A stretch of 16,238 nt of DNA from an uncultured Ruminococcus sp. Its GTDB lineage: Bacteria > Bacillota > Clostridia > Oscillospirales > Ruminococcaceae. A program made the position numbers and the translations under genes. The first letter of the stretch is position 1. Each line of letters opens with the position of its first letter. Below the pieces are notes generated by a model. It did no database searches and was not told the DNA's origin. It saw nothing but the letters and a program-made list of their open reading frames with translations. Location: assembly GCA_937898375.1 (NCBI GenBank), contig CALEJX010000009.1:1-16238 (forward strand), read 5' to 3'. This document shows, piece by piece, positions 6,917-13,616 of this stretch.

Positions 6917-7384
6917 TCAGTTCCGCTCTTTCATGGCACGCTCTATGTCACGCTGTGCGGCTTTCTTTGCCATGTCATCACGCTTGTCATAAAGCTTTTT
7001 ACCTTTGCAAAGCCCAAGCGCAAGCTTGACCCTGCTGCCTTTGAAATAAAGCGACATCGGGATAAGCGTAAGACCCTCCTGCTGTACCTTTCCGAACAGC
7101 CGCAGTATCTCACGTTTGTGGAGCAGCAGCTTTCTCTCTCGGCGTGGATCACGATTGAAAATGTTGCCGTGTTCATATGGGGATATGTGCATACCCTTTA
7201 CCCACATCTCTCCGTCCTCGATAGAACACCAGCTGTCTTTCAGATTGACGCCGCCGTTCCTTATAGACTTGACCTCTGTTCCCACAAGCTCGATACCGCA
7301 CTCTATTTGCTCCAGCACGAAATAATCGTGACGTGCCTTTCGATTGTCGGCAATCTGCTTTGTGCCTTTTTTGTCTATCGCCAT
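6917..7384 (-). CDS. smpB: SsrA-binding protein SmpB
   Basis: This 155-residue protein is the tmRNA partner in trans-translation. It binds the tRNA-like domain and carries tmRNA into the empty decoding site. Family motifs are clear: NRKARHDY near the N-terminus, GIELVGTEVKSIR, HISPYEHGN, DPRRERKLLLHKREI and the C-terminal GKKLYDKRD followed by a basic tail. Length is normal. The frame is open 27 codons further upstream, but I choose ATG 7384 because GGGAGGTG lies 6 nt before it and the family begins there. The upstream extension would also cover the promoter. A perfect consensus promoter precedes it. The stop codon is 3 nt from the ssrA 5' end, so both probably share one primary transcript. 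Confidence 0.97.
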   Translation of the reverse strand: MAIDKKGTKQIADNRKARHDYFVLEQIECGIELVGTEVKSIRNGGVNLKDSWCSIEDGEMWVKGMHISPYEHGNIFNRDPRRERKLLLHKREILRLFGKVQQEGLTLIPMSLYFKGSRVKLALGLCKGKKLYDKRDDMAKKAAQRDIERAMKERN

Positions 7385-7408
7385 ACTGCTCACCTCCCGT
7401 GGAATATT

Positions 7409-7437
7409 ATTATAACACCATTTCACGCCTTTGTCAA
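7409..7437 (-). promoter_or_regulatory. Perfect-consensus sigma-A promoter of smpB-ssrA
   Basis: On the - strand, TTGACA (7437-7432), a 17-nt spacer and TATAAT (7414-7409) match the housekeeping consensus at all 12 positions. The leader before smpB would be only about 18 nt. Such strength suits an abundant RNA such as tmRNA. Confidence 0.93.
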
Positions 7438-7485
7438 CAGGCAAAGAGTTCAAAAAAATGTACAAATGGGCGGAATGTTTAGATT

Positions 7486-7517
7486 TTTACACATCTCTGT
7501 GTGTGCATATGTGCAAA
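7486..7517. promoter_or_regulatory. Interrupted inverted repeat upstream of the second MATE promoter
   Basis: TTTACACAT (7486-7494) and ATGTGCAAA (7509-7517) are inverted with one mismatch, 8 nt upstream of the -35. It could be an operator, but the regulator is unknown and the AT-rich context makes chance possible. Confidence 0.25.
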
Positions 7518-7525
7518 TTCGTATA

Positions 7526-7554
7526 TTGAATTTGACAGGGGGTTGTGATATAAT
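7526..7554 (+). promoter_or_regulatory. Promoter of the second MATE gene
   Basis: TTGAAT (7526-7531), a 17-nt spacer and TATAAT (7549-7554). It is divergent from the smpB promoter, with about 90 bp between them. Confidence 0.75.
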
Positions 7555-7602
7555 ATTAGGTGAGATAAAAATAGTTAGTTGAAAGATGAAAGAAGATTTT
7601 GT

Positions 7603-8970
7603 ATGAAAAATAAGAAAATAGATATGCTACATGGCCCGCTGGCGAGCAAGCTCGTTATCTTTGCTTTGCCACTTGCCATATCGAGCATTTTGCAACAGCT
7701 TTTTAACTCCGCCGACCTTGCGGTAGTAGGACGATTTGACAGCGACCAAGCCATGGCGGCGGTGGGAAGCAATGCTTCACTTGTGAACCTTATAGTAAGC
7801 CTGTTCCTTGGACTTTCAGTGGGCGCAAACGTTGTGGTGGCAAGGCTTATCGGTCAGGGAAAGAAAGAGAAGATAAACGAGGCTGTACATACTGTGGTGC
7901 TGTTGGCGGTCATAAGCGGATTTCTCATACTTGGGATAGGCGAGGTCATAGCGCCGATACTGCTGGGTATGATGAATGTGCCTGACGATGTTTTCAAGCT
8001 TGCGACCCTTTATCTCAGGATATTCTTCTTTGCAATGCCTTTTATCGAAATATATGATTTCGGTTCGGCGGTGCTTAGAAGTAAGGGCGACAGCACCCGA
8101 CCTCTTTACGCTCTTATCACGGCTGGCGTTATAAACGTTATTCTCAACCTTGTGTTCGTGATCGTGTTCAAAATGGGCGTGGCAGGCGTTGCGACGGCGA
8201 CTGTTATATCAAACTTTTTCAGTGCGTGCATGATACTTTACTTTCTCACTCACGAGGAGGAAATATTCAAGCTTGAATTCAAAAAACTCAGAATACGTTC
8301 GGAATATCTCCTTGGTATCATAAAAATTGGTTTGCCGGCAGGCTTGCAGAGCATGGTGTTCTCGCTTTCAAACGTGGTGATACAGACGGCGATAAACAGC
8401 TTTGGCTCTGGCGGAATCGCAGGAAGCACGGCGGCGCAGAACTTTGAGTTCATGTCATACTTTGTGATAAACGCTTTCGCTCAGACAGCGACAACTTTCA
8501 CAAGCCAGAACTTTGCGGCAGAGGATAAGGATCGCTGTAAAAAGATATACAGACTTTGCACCTTTATCGGGCTTGCGAGCTGTCTTGGTCTTAGTCTGAT
8601 ATTTCTCCTTGGCAGACACCTTTTTATACAGATATTCTCAACAGATGAGAACGTTATACACTATGCAATGATAAGAATGTGGAGCGTTTGTCTGCTGGAG
8701 CTTCTAACGGGAGTTTACGAGATATCGGGAGGTTGCCTGAGGGGCATGGGTCACTCCATGATACCTGCGGTAATAACTGTGCTTGGTACTTGCGTGTTCA
8801 GGCTTGTGTGGGTGAACACCATTTATGTTTCCCACAGAAGCTATCTTATGCTCATGATAGTTTACCCTGTTTCTTGGGTGATAACAGGCACGGCGGTAAC
8901 AGTAGCTTATTTTATCACAAGGCGCAGGGAGTTTGCGCAGATTGGTAAGCGCAGGGCGGATATTATTTGA
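7603..8970 (+). CDS. MATE-family multidrug/cation antiporter (second copy)
   Basis: This 455-residue polytopic membrane protein has the MATE fold. The opening LPLAISSILQQLFNSADLAV and VGRF are diagnostic, and a matching second half begins near GLPAGLQSMVFSLSN. It is expected to export cationic compounds against Na+ or H+; the substrate is unknown. The frame is open back to a TTG at 7579, but ATG 7603 gives the normal family N-terminus (MKNKKIDMLHGPL). The ribosome site before it is weak (AAAGAAG), so efficient translation is not obvious. The gene has its own promoter and an intrinsic terminator. It is more typical of the Firmicutes MATE group that starts KKIDMLHGP than the first copy. Confidence 0.92.
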   Translation: MKNKKIDMLHGPLASKLVIFALPLAISSILQQLFNSADLAVVGRFDSDQAMAAVGSNASLVNLIVSLFLGLSVGANVVVARLIGQGKKEKINEAVHTVVLLAVISGFLILGIGEVIAPILLGMMNVPDDVFKLATLYLRIFFFAMPFIEIYDFGSAVLRSKGDSTRPLYALITAGVINVILNLVFVIVFKMGVAGVATATVISNFFSACMILYFLTHEEEIFKLEFKKLRIRSEYLLGIIKIGLPAGLQSMVFSLSNVVIQTAINSFGSGGIAGSTAAQNFEFMSYFVINAFAQTATTFTSQNFAAEDKDRCKKIYRLCTFIGLASCLGLSLIFLLGRHLFIQIFSTDENVIHYAMIRMWSVCLLELLTGVYEISGGCLRGMGHSMIPAVITVLGTCVFRLVWVNTIYVSHRSYLMLMIVYPVSWVITGTAVTVAYFITRRREFAQIGKRRADII

Positions 8971-9000
8971 TTGATACGCCAATTAGATAGACGTGGTAAC

Positions 9001-9019
9001 GGGCGAACGCTGTTCGCCC
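9001..9019. repeat. REP-like short palindrome
   Basis: GGGCGAAC, a 3-nt loop and GTTCGCCC form a perfect 8-bp hairpin, followed by CCTACAGG. It is similar in style to dispersed intergenic palindromes in gut Firmicutes. No T-run follows. Confidence 0.5.
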
Positions 9020-9038
9020 CTACAGGAAGCGATAATTT

Positions 9039-9080
9039 TGCACTCTGAAAGTCATGGGCTTTCGGGGTGCAGATTTTTTT
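9039..9080 (+). terminator. Intrinsic terminator of the second MATE gene
   Basis: A 13-bp stem is formed by TGCACTCTGAAAG (9039-9051) with CTTTCGGGGTGCA (9059-9071), including three G-U pairs. The 7-nt loop and seven T (9074-9080) complete it. Confidence 0.88.
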
Positions 9081-9130
9081 GAAAAAAGTCGCAACTGTCC
9101 AAAAAAAGTTACCACAAATGGTTTTTAGTG

Positions 9131-9139
9131 TGATATAAT
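9131..9139 (+). promoter_or_regulatory. Extended -10 promoter of the candidate small RNA
   Basis: TGATATAAT at 9131-9139 is a TGN extended -10 joined to a perfect TATAAT. No good -35 is visible (ACCACA at 17-nt spacing). Initiation is expected at about 9146, directly before the first complementary segment of the RNA. Confidence 0.65.
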
Positions 9140-9145
9140 ACATAC

Positions 9146-9325
9146 ATCAGGAACAAACAAAGGCTTCTGCACACTCCTTTTTCAAATTGTGTTTTATTTG
9201 TTATCTTATGTTTACTATTGACTCCTTTTTTTATTTGTTTTTTTTCATAATACCCCCTTTACTTAGTTCCTGAGAGCAGAAGTCGTTTTTTTACCGCAGT
9301 TCATTTTGGACTGCGGTCTTTTTTT
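9146..9325 (+). ncRNA. Candidate small regulatory RNA, about 180 nt, unrecognised
   Basis: The stretch is bounded by an extended -10 promoter and a strong intrinsic terminator and has no ORF. TCAGGAAC (9147-9154) is exactly complementary to GTTCCTGA (9266-9273). GGCTTCTGC (9162-9170) pairs with GCAGAAGTC (9276-9284), 9 bp with one G-U. The two pairings are crossed, so they would form a pseudoknot or act as alternatives. Between them are about 95 nt of U-rich, weakly structured sequence carrying ACTCCTTTTT twice (9173-9182 and 9221-9230) and CCCCCTTT (9253-9260). These C/U motifs are complementary to Shine-Dalgarno sequences, as in known C-rich-loop sRNAs of Firmicutes. I do not recognise the family; transcription is inferred. 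Confidence 0.6.
9293..9325 (+). terminator. Intrinsic terminator of the candidate small RNA
   Basis: ACCGCAGT (9293-9300) and ACTGCGGT (9310-9317) form a perfect 8-bp stem with a 9-nt loop and seven T (9319-9325). Its T-run is on the + strand only, and the second MATE gene already has its own terminator 200 nt earlier. It therefore implies a separate + transcript. Confidence 0.88.
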
Positions 9326-9342
9326 GTGGCAGGATAGGCATG

Positions 9343-9375
9343 AAAAAAGCGGACGGCTTTGAGGCTGTCCGCTTT
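9343..9375 (-). terminator. Intrinsic terminator of the GGDEF/EAL gene
   Basis: Read on the - strand, a 12-bp stem (9375-9364 with 9357-9346, one G-U) is followed by six T (complement of 9348-9343). It begins 3 nt after the stop codon. Confidence 0.85.
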
Positions 9376-9378
9376 GTG

Positions 9379-12087
9379 TTATTTATCTGTATCTTTAGGC
9401 TTTGTTTCGGCAGCGATACGCAGGATATCTGCTGAGGTCTTAGGGGTGACAGTTGGCGGGTCAAATGACGGTTTGCCGAAATAGTAGCCTTGAAGCAGGT
9501 TAACGCCGCATTTTATTACAGTTTCCATTCCGCCGTATGTTTCAACGCCCTCTGCAAGGACAAGGATATTCTTTCCTGAGGATATCTGCACAAGCTTTGT
9601 GATGATATCAGCTTTGCCGCCGTCATGGTCGCAGCCGCTTATGATAGAGCGGTCTATTTTGATGATATCAGGCTGGAGGGTGATAAGGGCATACTCGCTG
9701 TTGTAGCCGCTTCCGAAATCGTCAAGGGCGGTCATGCCGTTAAATTTTCTTACCCAGCGCTGTTTTTCCTTCACATACTCCATATTCGTTTCTTCGCTTT
9801 CCAGAACTTCAAGGACGATATTTGAGAGGATATCTTTGTTTTCAGACTCTATCATCTCAAGGTCATTGTCTTTCATGACGTAGTTGGAAATAGAGTTTAC
9901 AAAGATCTTGGCGTCAGGGGAGATGACGTCATTATCTATATGCTTATGGAAAGTGCGCAGGGCGAGCTTCCATGTAAGACGTTCTATCTCATAGAGCTTT
10001 GCGCTGGTCTTTGCTATTCTTATAAGGTCGAGAGGGGCTTTGAACACCTCGGACTGCGGCCGCATGAGGGCTTCATAGCCGTAGACCTTGCCTGTTTTTA
10101 CGGAGATTATGCTTTGAAAAGCATACTTTATGCTCTCGGTGTCGATAATGCGGTTCATTTCCTCAACGCCTGTGATAAGGATTGAGTCCTTTGTATAGTC
10201 GGACATATCGAACTCGGCGATGCTGCCCTTGGTGGAATGTTTTATGGTATACATTGCAAAGTCGGCAAATCTAATGAGCATTTCATAAGAGGTGGAATCA
10301 TCAGGATACCATGACACGCCGCCGCTTGCACGGAGCTTATAGTGGGTGCCGTCGCTGAGGATACAGAAGCCTTTTTCAAGCTTTCTCTTAACGTCCTGTA
10401 TTATTTTTCTTATCTCGTCACGGCTTTCAAAGCCATAGAGGAACACGTTGAATTCGTCGCCTGACATTCTTGCCACTATTCCGCCGCTGTATTGGAAGTT
10501 TTTCAGTACGTTAGCGGTGGCGGTGATATAATCGTCACCGAAATCGTGGCCGTAGGTGTCGTTGACATATTTAAGATTGTCGATATCGAACATCAGGAAC
10601 GCTGCGGTCTTGAGTTTTTCAGGCTCACGGAAGAGCTTTTCTATTTTGTTATAATATGCACGTCTGTTGAGTATTCCTGTTGTTACGTCATAGTCACGCT
10701 CATACTTGACCTTTTTCATTTCAAGGACGGATCTGGTAACGTCCTGAACAAGACCTAAGATATTCGTGCCGTCACGGCGGAGACTGAGCCTGAACCACTT
10801 CTGCTCACCTGTGTCGGTAACGATAGGATATTGGCGTGTAGTTATCTCTTTTGTGGATTCATCGCAGGCTGTTTTGAAGAAGCCTGTTATGTTTGTGCAG
10901 TTGCGCTCGTCGATATCAGCCATAAGGGACATAAACTGTTTGTAGGATATGGTGGTATCCTTTGCAGGCATTTTATCGCAGTTAAGGGTGAGTATCATAC
11001 TTTCGCTTATGAAAACTGTCTGCTTGACAGTGTCATACATAAAAGCTCCTATGCCCACAACTGACATACTTATTATCTTTGACACTCGTGAGGACTGCTC
11101 CTTGACGTTTATCTGAAGCTGCTGGATAGCGTCGGTGAGCTGGTCTATCTCGGCGATACCTGAGGAGCTGAACTTTATGATATCATCTGAGTTTTTGTTA
11201 TCCCTCAGGGTATTGATCACTTTGGTAACAGGTCTGGTAACATGTCTGTTGATAATAACAGTGCAGAGGATAGTTATAACGCCTGACAGTGCAAATGCGA
11301 TAACGAACATTCGCACGAGGTTTGTGTAAATGCTCAGGGCTTCGCCTTTTCCTGATATAGAAACTATTGCCCACTGATTGTTTTTATATGGCGAGTCGGC
11401 GTTATAGATATTTATGTTCTTTATTGTGCCTACAGTAGGAGTGGAAACGCTGCTGTCGGCATTGAAGTCATAGACGTTTTTGCCCACTGAGTTTTTGTGG
11501 CTTATGACGGTCTTGCTGTCAACAAGCCGCTGATACATTGCGCCTGAATGAAGCTCAGGGCGGTAAACATCGTCGTTGTCACGATCCACCGCTAGAATAT
11601 AGCAGGAATTATCAGTAGGGAGATCGTTGCCGGGGATATAGCTTTGGATAGTCTTTTCCATAAGACCAATGCCTATTACGCCGTAAACAGTGCCGTCGCT
11701 TGAAACAAGTGGCAGCGTATATCTCATGCTTTTTCTGCCTGTTGGGGAAATGGAAGAAAAACCGCTCCAATAGCCAAGGTTTGAAACGGAGGTGCGGCTC
11801 GAATTTTTTGCGGTGTTATAGGTCTTGTAGTAAAAGTCGAAGTCGCCGTTTTCGTCGCCTGAAAGCTGTAGGTGAGGGGTCCATGCTGAGTCCAGCATTA
11901 TATCGAACTCTTTGGAGATATCTGAGCTTCCTGCTTCCAGAAAGAGATTTTTGTTGTCTGCGGCAGAGGTGGTTGTGATATTCACGTCACGGATATAGAC
12001 AGTTGCAAGAGCTTCACTGTCGGCGGTGGAATAAAGATCGCCCGTATCAAGGACGATATAAGCGTCATTCACAAGTCCACGCTTCAT
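9379..12087 (-). CDS. Cache-HAMP-PAS-GGDEF-EAL protein (3' fragment of interrupted gene)
   Basis: From ATG 12087 this gives 902 residues. A Cache-type extracellular sensor spans about 1-250 (WSGFSSISPTGRKSMRYTLP). TM is at about 258-280, HAMP at 280-335, a PAS-like region at about 340-455, GGDEF at about 465-625 and EAL at about 640-880. The cyclase signature is SGDEF (542-546) with DIDN at 501-504 and no RxxD inhibitory site. The phosphodiesterase has EAL (672-674), VLESE, DDFGSGY (789-795), KID (810-812), AEGVE (845-849) and QGY, so c-di-GMP hydrolysis looks intact (inference). The frame is open about 26 codons further upstream with the same helix continuing, and no ribosome site precedes 12087. 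This is therefore the continuation of the interrupted gene rather than a natural start. Confidence 0.85.
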   Translation of the reverse strand: MKRGLVNDAYIVLDTGDLYSTADSEALATVYIRDVNITTTSAADNKNLFLEAGSSDISKEFDIMLDSAWTPHLQLSGDENGDFDFYYKTYNTAKNSSRTSVSNLGYWSGFSSISPTGRKSMRYTLPLVSSDGTVYGVIGIGLMEKTIQSYIPGNDLPTDNSCYILAVDRDNDDVYRPELHSGAMYQRLVDSKTVISHKNSVGKNVYDFNADSSVSTPTVGTIKNINIYNADSPYKNNQWAIVSISGKGEALSIYTNLVRMFVIAFALSGVITILCTVIINRHVTRPVTKVINTLRDNKNSDDIIKFSSSGIAEIDQLTDAIQQLQINVKEQSSRVSKIISMSVVGIGAFMYDTVKQTVFISESMILTLNCDKMPAKDTTISYKQFMSLMADIDERNCTNITGFFKTACDESTKEITTRQYPIVTDTGEQKWFRLSLRRDGTNILGLVQDVTRSVLEMKKVKYERDYDVTTGILNRRAYYNKIEKLFREPEKLKTAAFLMFDIDNLKYVNDTYGHDFGDDYITATANVLKNFQYSGGIVARMSGDEFNVFLYGFESRDEIRKIIQDVKRKLEKGFCILSDGTHYKLRASGGVSWYPDDSTSYEMLIRFADFAMYTIKHSTKGSIAEFDMSDYTKDSILITGVEEMNRIIDTESIKYAFQSIISVKTGKVYGYEALMRPQSEVFKAPLDLIRIAKTSAKLYEIERLTWKLALRTFHKHIDNDVISPDAKIFVNSISNYVMKDNDLEMIESENKDILSNIVLEVLESEETNMEYVKEKQRWVRKFNGMTALDDFGSGYNSEYALITLQPDIIKIDRSIISGCDHDGGKADIITKLVQISSGKNILVLAEGVETYGGMETVIKCGVNLLQGYYFGKPSFDPPTVTPKTSADILRIAAETKPKDTDK

Positions 12088-12148
12088 GAGATTTATAAGT
12101 ATATCTGTGCTGTCATGAAGTATCTGCTTGCTGATGTTTTTATCCTGC

Positions 12149-12880
12149 TTAAGTGTGGAAAGGTCTCACATCGGCTGAGTTCTTGAAAGGCGGCATTGTA
12201 TACAAAGTGCGGGAGTTTATTTCGTCAATGGCAAGGCTCAAGGTATCTTTGCAGATATTTGAAAGCTGTTTGCCTGATTTTTCGGTGGCTTTTTCTATCT
12301 CGCTGTAGTTGCAGGCTTCTTTCTTTACAGGGAGATAGCCTGACTCGGCAGAGAAGTTGATGTTTCTTTCTTTTTCAGTAAACCATTTCAGAAATACGGA
12401 GCTTGCATACTCGCTCTTTTCATCAGATCTCAGCACTGACATTCCTGCACCCTGCTGGACGATATAAGGTTCTGTTCCCTTAAAGTTCGGAACAGGAAGC
12501 ACCATATCATCAATAGGGTATGTTGTATCATCGTCTATGGTGACTTCGGTCGGAAAATACATTGCACCTGTGGTGGAGCAGATAAGGGCTATTATCGTGC
12601 CTGTTTTCTCGTCCTCGCTTCTGAAGCGTCCCTGTGCGGTGAAATAGCCGTTCACATACGGAACATAGTAGTTTTCCCACAACCTCTTCAGGGCTTCTTT
12701 GTCGATAGCAACGGAAGTGCCGCCGTCTTTATCCACCTTTACAAACTCGCTTCCAAGCTGTTTTGCACCTATGCTCATATAGTTTGCGATAGAGTCTCTT
12801 CCGAAAAATGCTTTGCCGTCATTTTTTACGTCAGGGGTCAGGTCGTCTGTATACTCATAATACTTTTTGGAAACTTCCAC
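12149..12880 (-). CDS. C-terminal half of solute-binding domain (middle fragment of interrupted gene)
   Basis: The frame runs from just after the TAG at 12887 to a TAA at 12149. The nominal first codon is a GTG inside the sequence GLVEVSKK and has no ribosome site, so this is not a separate gene. The sequence resembles the second lobe of family-1 extracellular solute-binding proteins: GKAFFGRDSIANYM, YVPYVNGYFTAQGRFR, QQGAGMSV and SSVFLKWFTE. Near the end (PPFKNSADV) it departs into a short nonsense tail, RPFHT, because of the frameshift; the correct continuation is in the neighbouring frame. Confidence 0.75.
   Translation of the reverse strand: MEVSKKYYEYTDDLTPDVKNDGKAFFGRDSIANYMSIGAKQLGSEFVKVDKDGGTSVAIDKEALKRLWENYYVPYVNGYFTAQGRFRSEDEKTGTIIALICSTTGAMYFPTEVTIDDDTTYPIDDMVLPVPNFKGTEPYIVQQGAGMSVLRSDEKSEYASSVFLKWFTEKERNINFSAESGYLPVKKEACNYSEIEKATEKSGKQLSNICKDTLSLAIDEINSRTLYTMPPFKNSADVRPFHT
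12154..12165. repeat. 12-bp direct repeat at the frameshift (copy 1)
   Basis: TGTGGAAAGGTC is identical to 12893-12904. It lies directly beside the frameshift point. On the coding strand it reads GACCTTTCCACA (DLST in the downstream frame). Confidence 0.7.
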
Positions 12881-12886
12881 AAGTCC

Positions 12887-13474
12887 CTACCATGTGGAAA
12901 GGTCGTCTGTAGTAACACCTGTGGCGTCGGCAAAAGGCTGCCAATCGGTGGCGTTGAGCATCATGATCTCTGTGCTTTTGGCGGTAGGGAATATTTTTAA
13001 TGAGCCGTCACCTGCAAACTCGCCTTCGGTGATATAGTTATCAATATATTCGCTTATCTCGTCCTTGGTGAGATATTTTGACATATCTGCAAGTCCGTCA
13101 AGCTGGTCCACCACATAGGCTGTTTCGGCATAGGTCTGGAAAATGTTCGGAGGTGTCTCTGCGCCGCTGTCTTTTTTAACGGAAGCCACAACGCTGTCCG
13201 CAAGCTCAGAAACAGAGTTCTTTGAATATGCTTCAACGATTATGCCCTTGTCAAGTCCAACTGTATTATTGAATTCCTCAACGGCTTCGTCGAAGCCCAT
13301 GAGTTGTACGCCGTTATAATAGTGCCAAATTGTTATAGTGGTAGGGTTATCCTTATTGAGCAGCTTATCATAATTTTTGGCTTCTTTGGTCTTTTTTGTT
13401 TCAGAGCCGCAGCCGCCCAAAACAGACGCTGCCAATGCGGCTGACACCGCAAGGGCGAGATATTTCTTTTTCAT
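12887..13474 (-). CDS. Lipoprotein N-terminal half of solute-binding domain (5' fragment of interrupted gene)
   Basis: This is a 195-residue product ending at an in-frame TAG. The N-terminus is a lipoprotein signal: MKKK, a hydrophobic stretch, then a lipobox-like LGGC with Cys22 as the probable lipid-bearing residue. The first lobe of a family-1 solute-binding protein follows (TITIWHYYNG, FDEAVEEFNN, PPNIFQTYAET, IFPTAKSTEIMMLNA). Such domains capture small molecules outside the membrane. Here the downstream domains suggest a sensory rather than a transport role, and no permease genes are adjacent. ATG 13474 has GGGAG 7 nt upstream. No convincing promoter was found in the 100 AT-rich bases before it. 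If the TAG is real and not read through, only a half-domain lipoprotein is made. Confidence 0.85.
   Translation of the reverse strand: MKKKYLALAVSAALAASVLGGCGSETKKTKEAKNYDKLLNKDNPTTITIWHYYNGVQLMGFDEAVEEFNNTVGLDKGIIVEAYSKNSVSELADSVVASVKKDSGAETPPNIFQTYAETAYVVDQLDGLADMSKYLTKDEISEYIDNYITEGEFAGDGSLKIFPTAKSTEIMMLNATDWQPFADATGVTTDDLSTW
12893..12904. repeat. 12-bp direct repeat at the in-frame stop (copy 2)
   Basis: TGTGGAAAGGTC is identical to 12154-12165 and 739 bp away from it. It ends one codon before the TAG. On the coding strand it also reads DLST. Part of it overlaps a second 12-bp repeat, AGGTCGTCTGTA, present at 12840-12851 and 12900-12911. Confidence 0.7.
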
Positions 13475-13578
13475 ATTTTTGCTCCCATTGTTGATTATTT
13501 TTTCTACTGAAAAAGTATTATTTTCACACTATTTGTAACTTTTTAATAAATTTTGGCTGATTAGCTAAAAAATACAGC

Positions 13579-13605
13579 AAAAAAAGCCGCCCTGAGCAGG
13601 ACGGC
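13579..13605 (-). terminator. Intrinsic terminator of the FNT channel gene
   Basis: Read on the - strand, GCCGTCCT (13605-13598), a 4-nt loop and AGGGCGGC (13593-13586) form an 8-bp stem with one G-T, followed by seven T (13585-13579). Confidence 0.88.
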
Positions 13606-13616
13606 GTGGGTGGATA

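Larger units (their letters stand above)
9379..13474 (-). pseudogene. Interrupted gene: solute-binding lipoprotein domain fused to Cache-GGDEF-EAL c-di-GMP enzyme
   Basis: Three consecutive frames read as one protein of about 1,365 residues. Order: lipoprotein signal, family-1 solute-binding domain in two halves, Cache sensor, membrane segment, HAMP, PAS-like region, GGDEF, EAL. Two lesions split it. One is an in-frame TAG at 12889-12887, where the frame continues unchanged on both sides (...TDDLSTW, stop, GLVEVSKK...). The other is a frameshift near 12166, after ...KNSADV, where the downstream frame resumes DLSTLKQDKNISKQ. Only the first part has a start codon with a ribosome site (GGGAG, 7 nt upstream of ATG 13474). 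The later frames begin at an internal GTG and an internal ATG without such sites. This could be a decaying gene, a strain-level mutation or sequencing error. A single-nt insertion or a 2-nt deletion would explain the shift. Confidence 0.75.

Noticed and set aside
7532..7554. TTGACA at 7532-7537 as the -35 of the second MATE promoter
   Set aside because: The distance to TATAAT is only 11 nt. TTGAAT at 7526-7531 gives the correct 17 nt.
6878..7582. Long + strand ORF of 234 codons opposite smpB
   Set aside because: It is the antisense shadow of smpB. smpB has clear family motifs, promoter and ribosome site; the + ORF has none and overlaps the tmRNA 5' end.
7579..7602. TTG at 7579 as start of the second MATE protein
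   Set aside because: It adds eight residues not expected in the family. ATG 7603 gives the usual N-terminus, although its ribosome site is weak.
9160..9260. Small - strand ORF after AAAGGGGG within the candidate RNA region
   Set aside because: It would encode only five residues (MKKNK), and no - strand promoter is visible. The promoter and terminator signals are on the + strand.
12160..12170. Programmed frameshift in the GGDEF/EAL gene
   Set aside because: There is no slippery heptamer or downstream structure that I can recognise, and the TAG upstream would already stop translation.
12887..12889. In-frame TAG as pyrrolysine or programmed read-through
   Set aside because: Pyrrolysine is not expected in a solute-binding domain, and a second lesion in the same gene points to ordinary damage or error. 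No context for recoding was seen.
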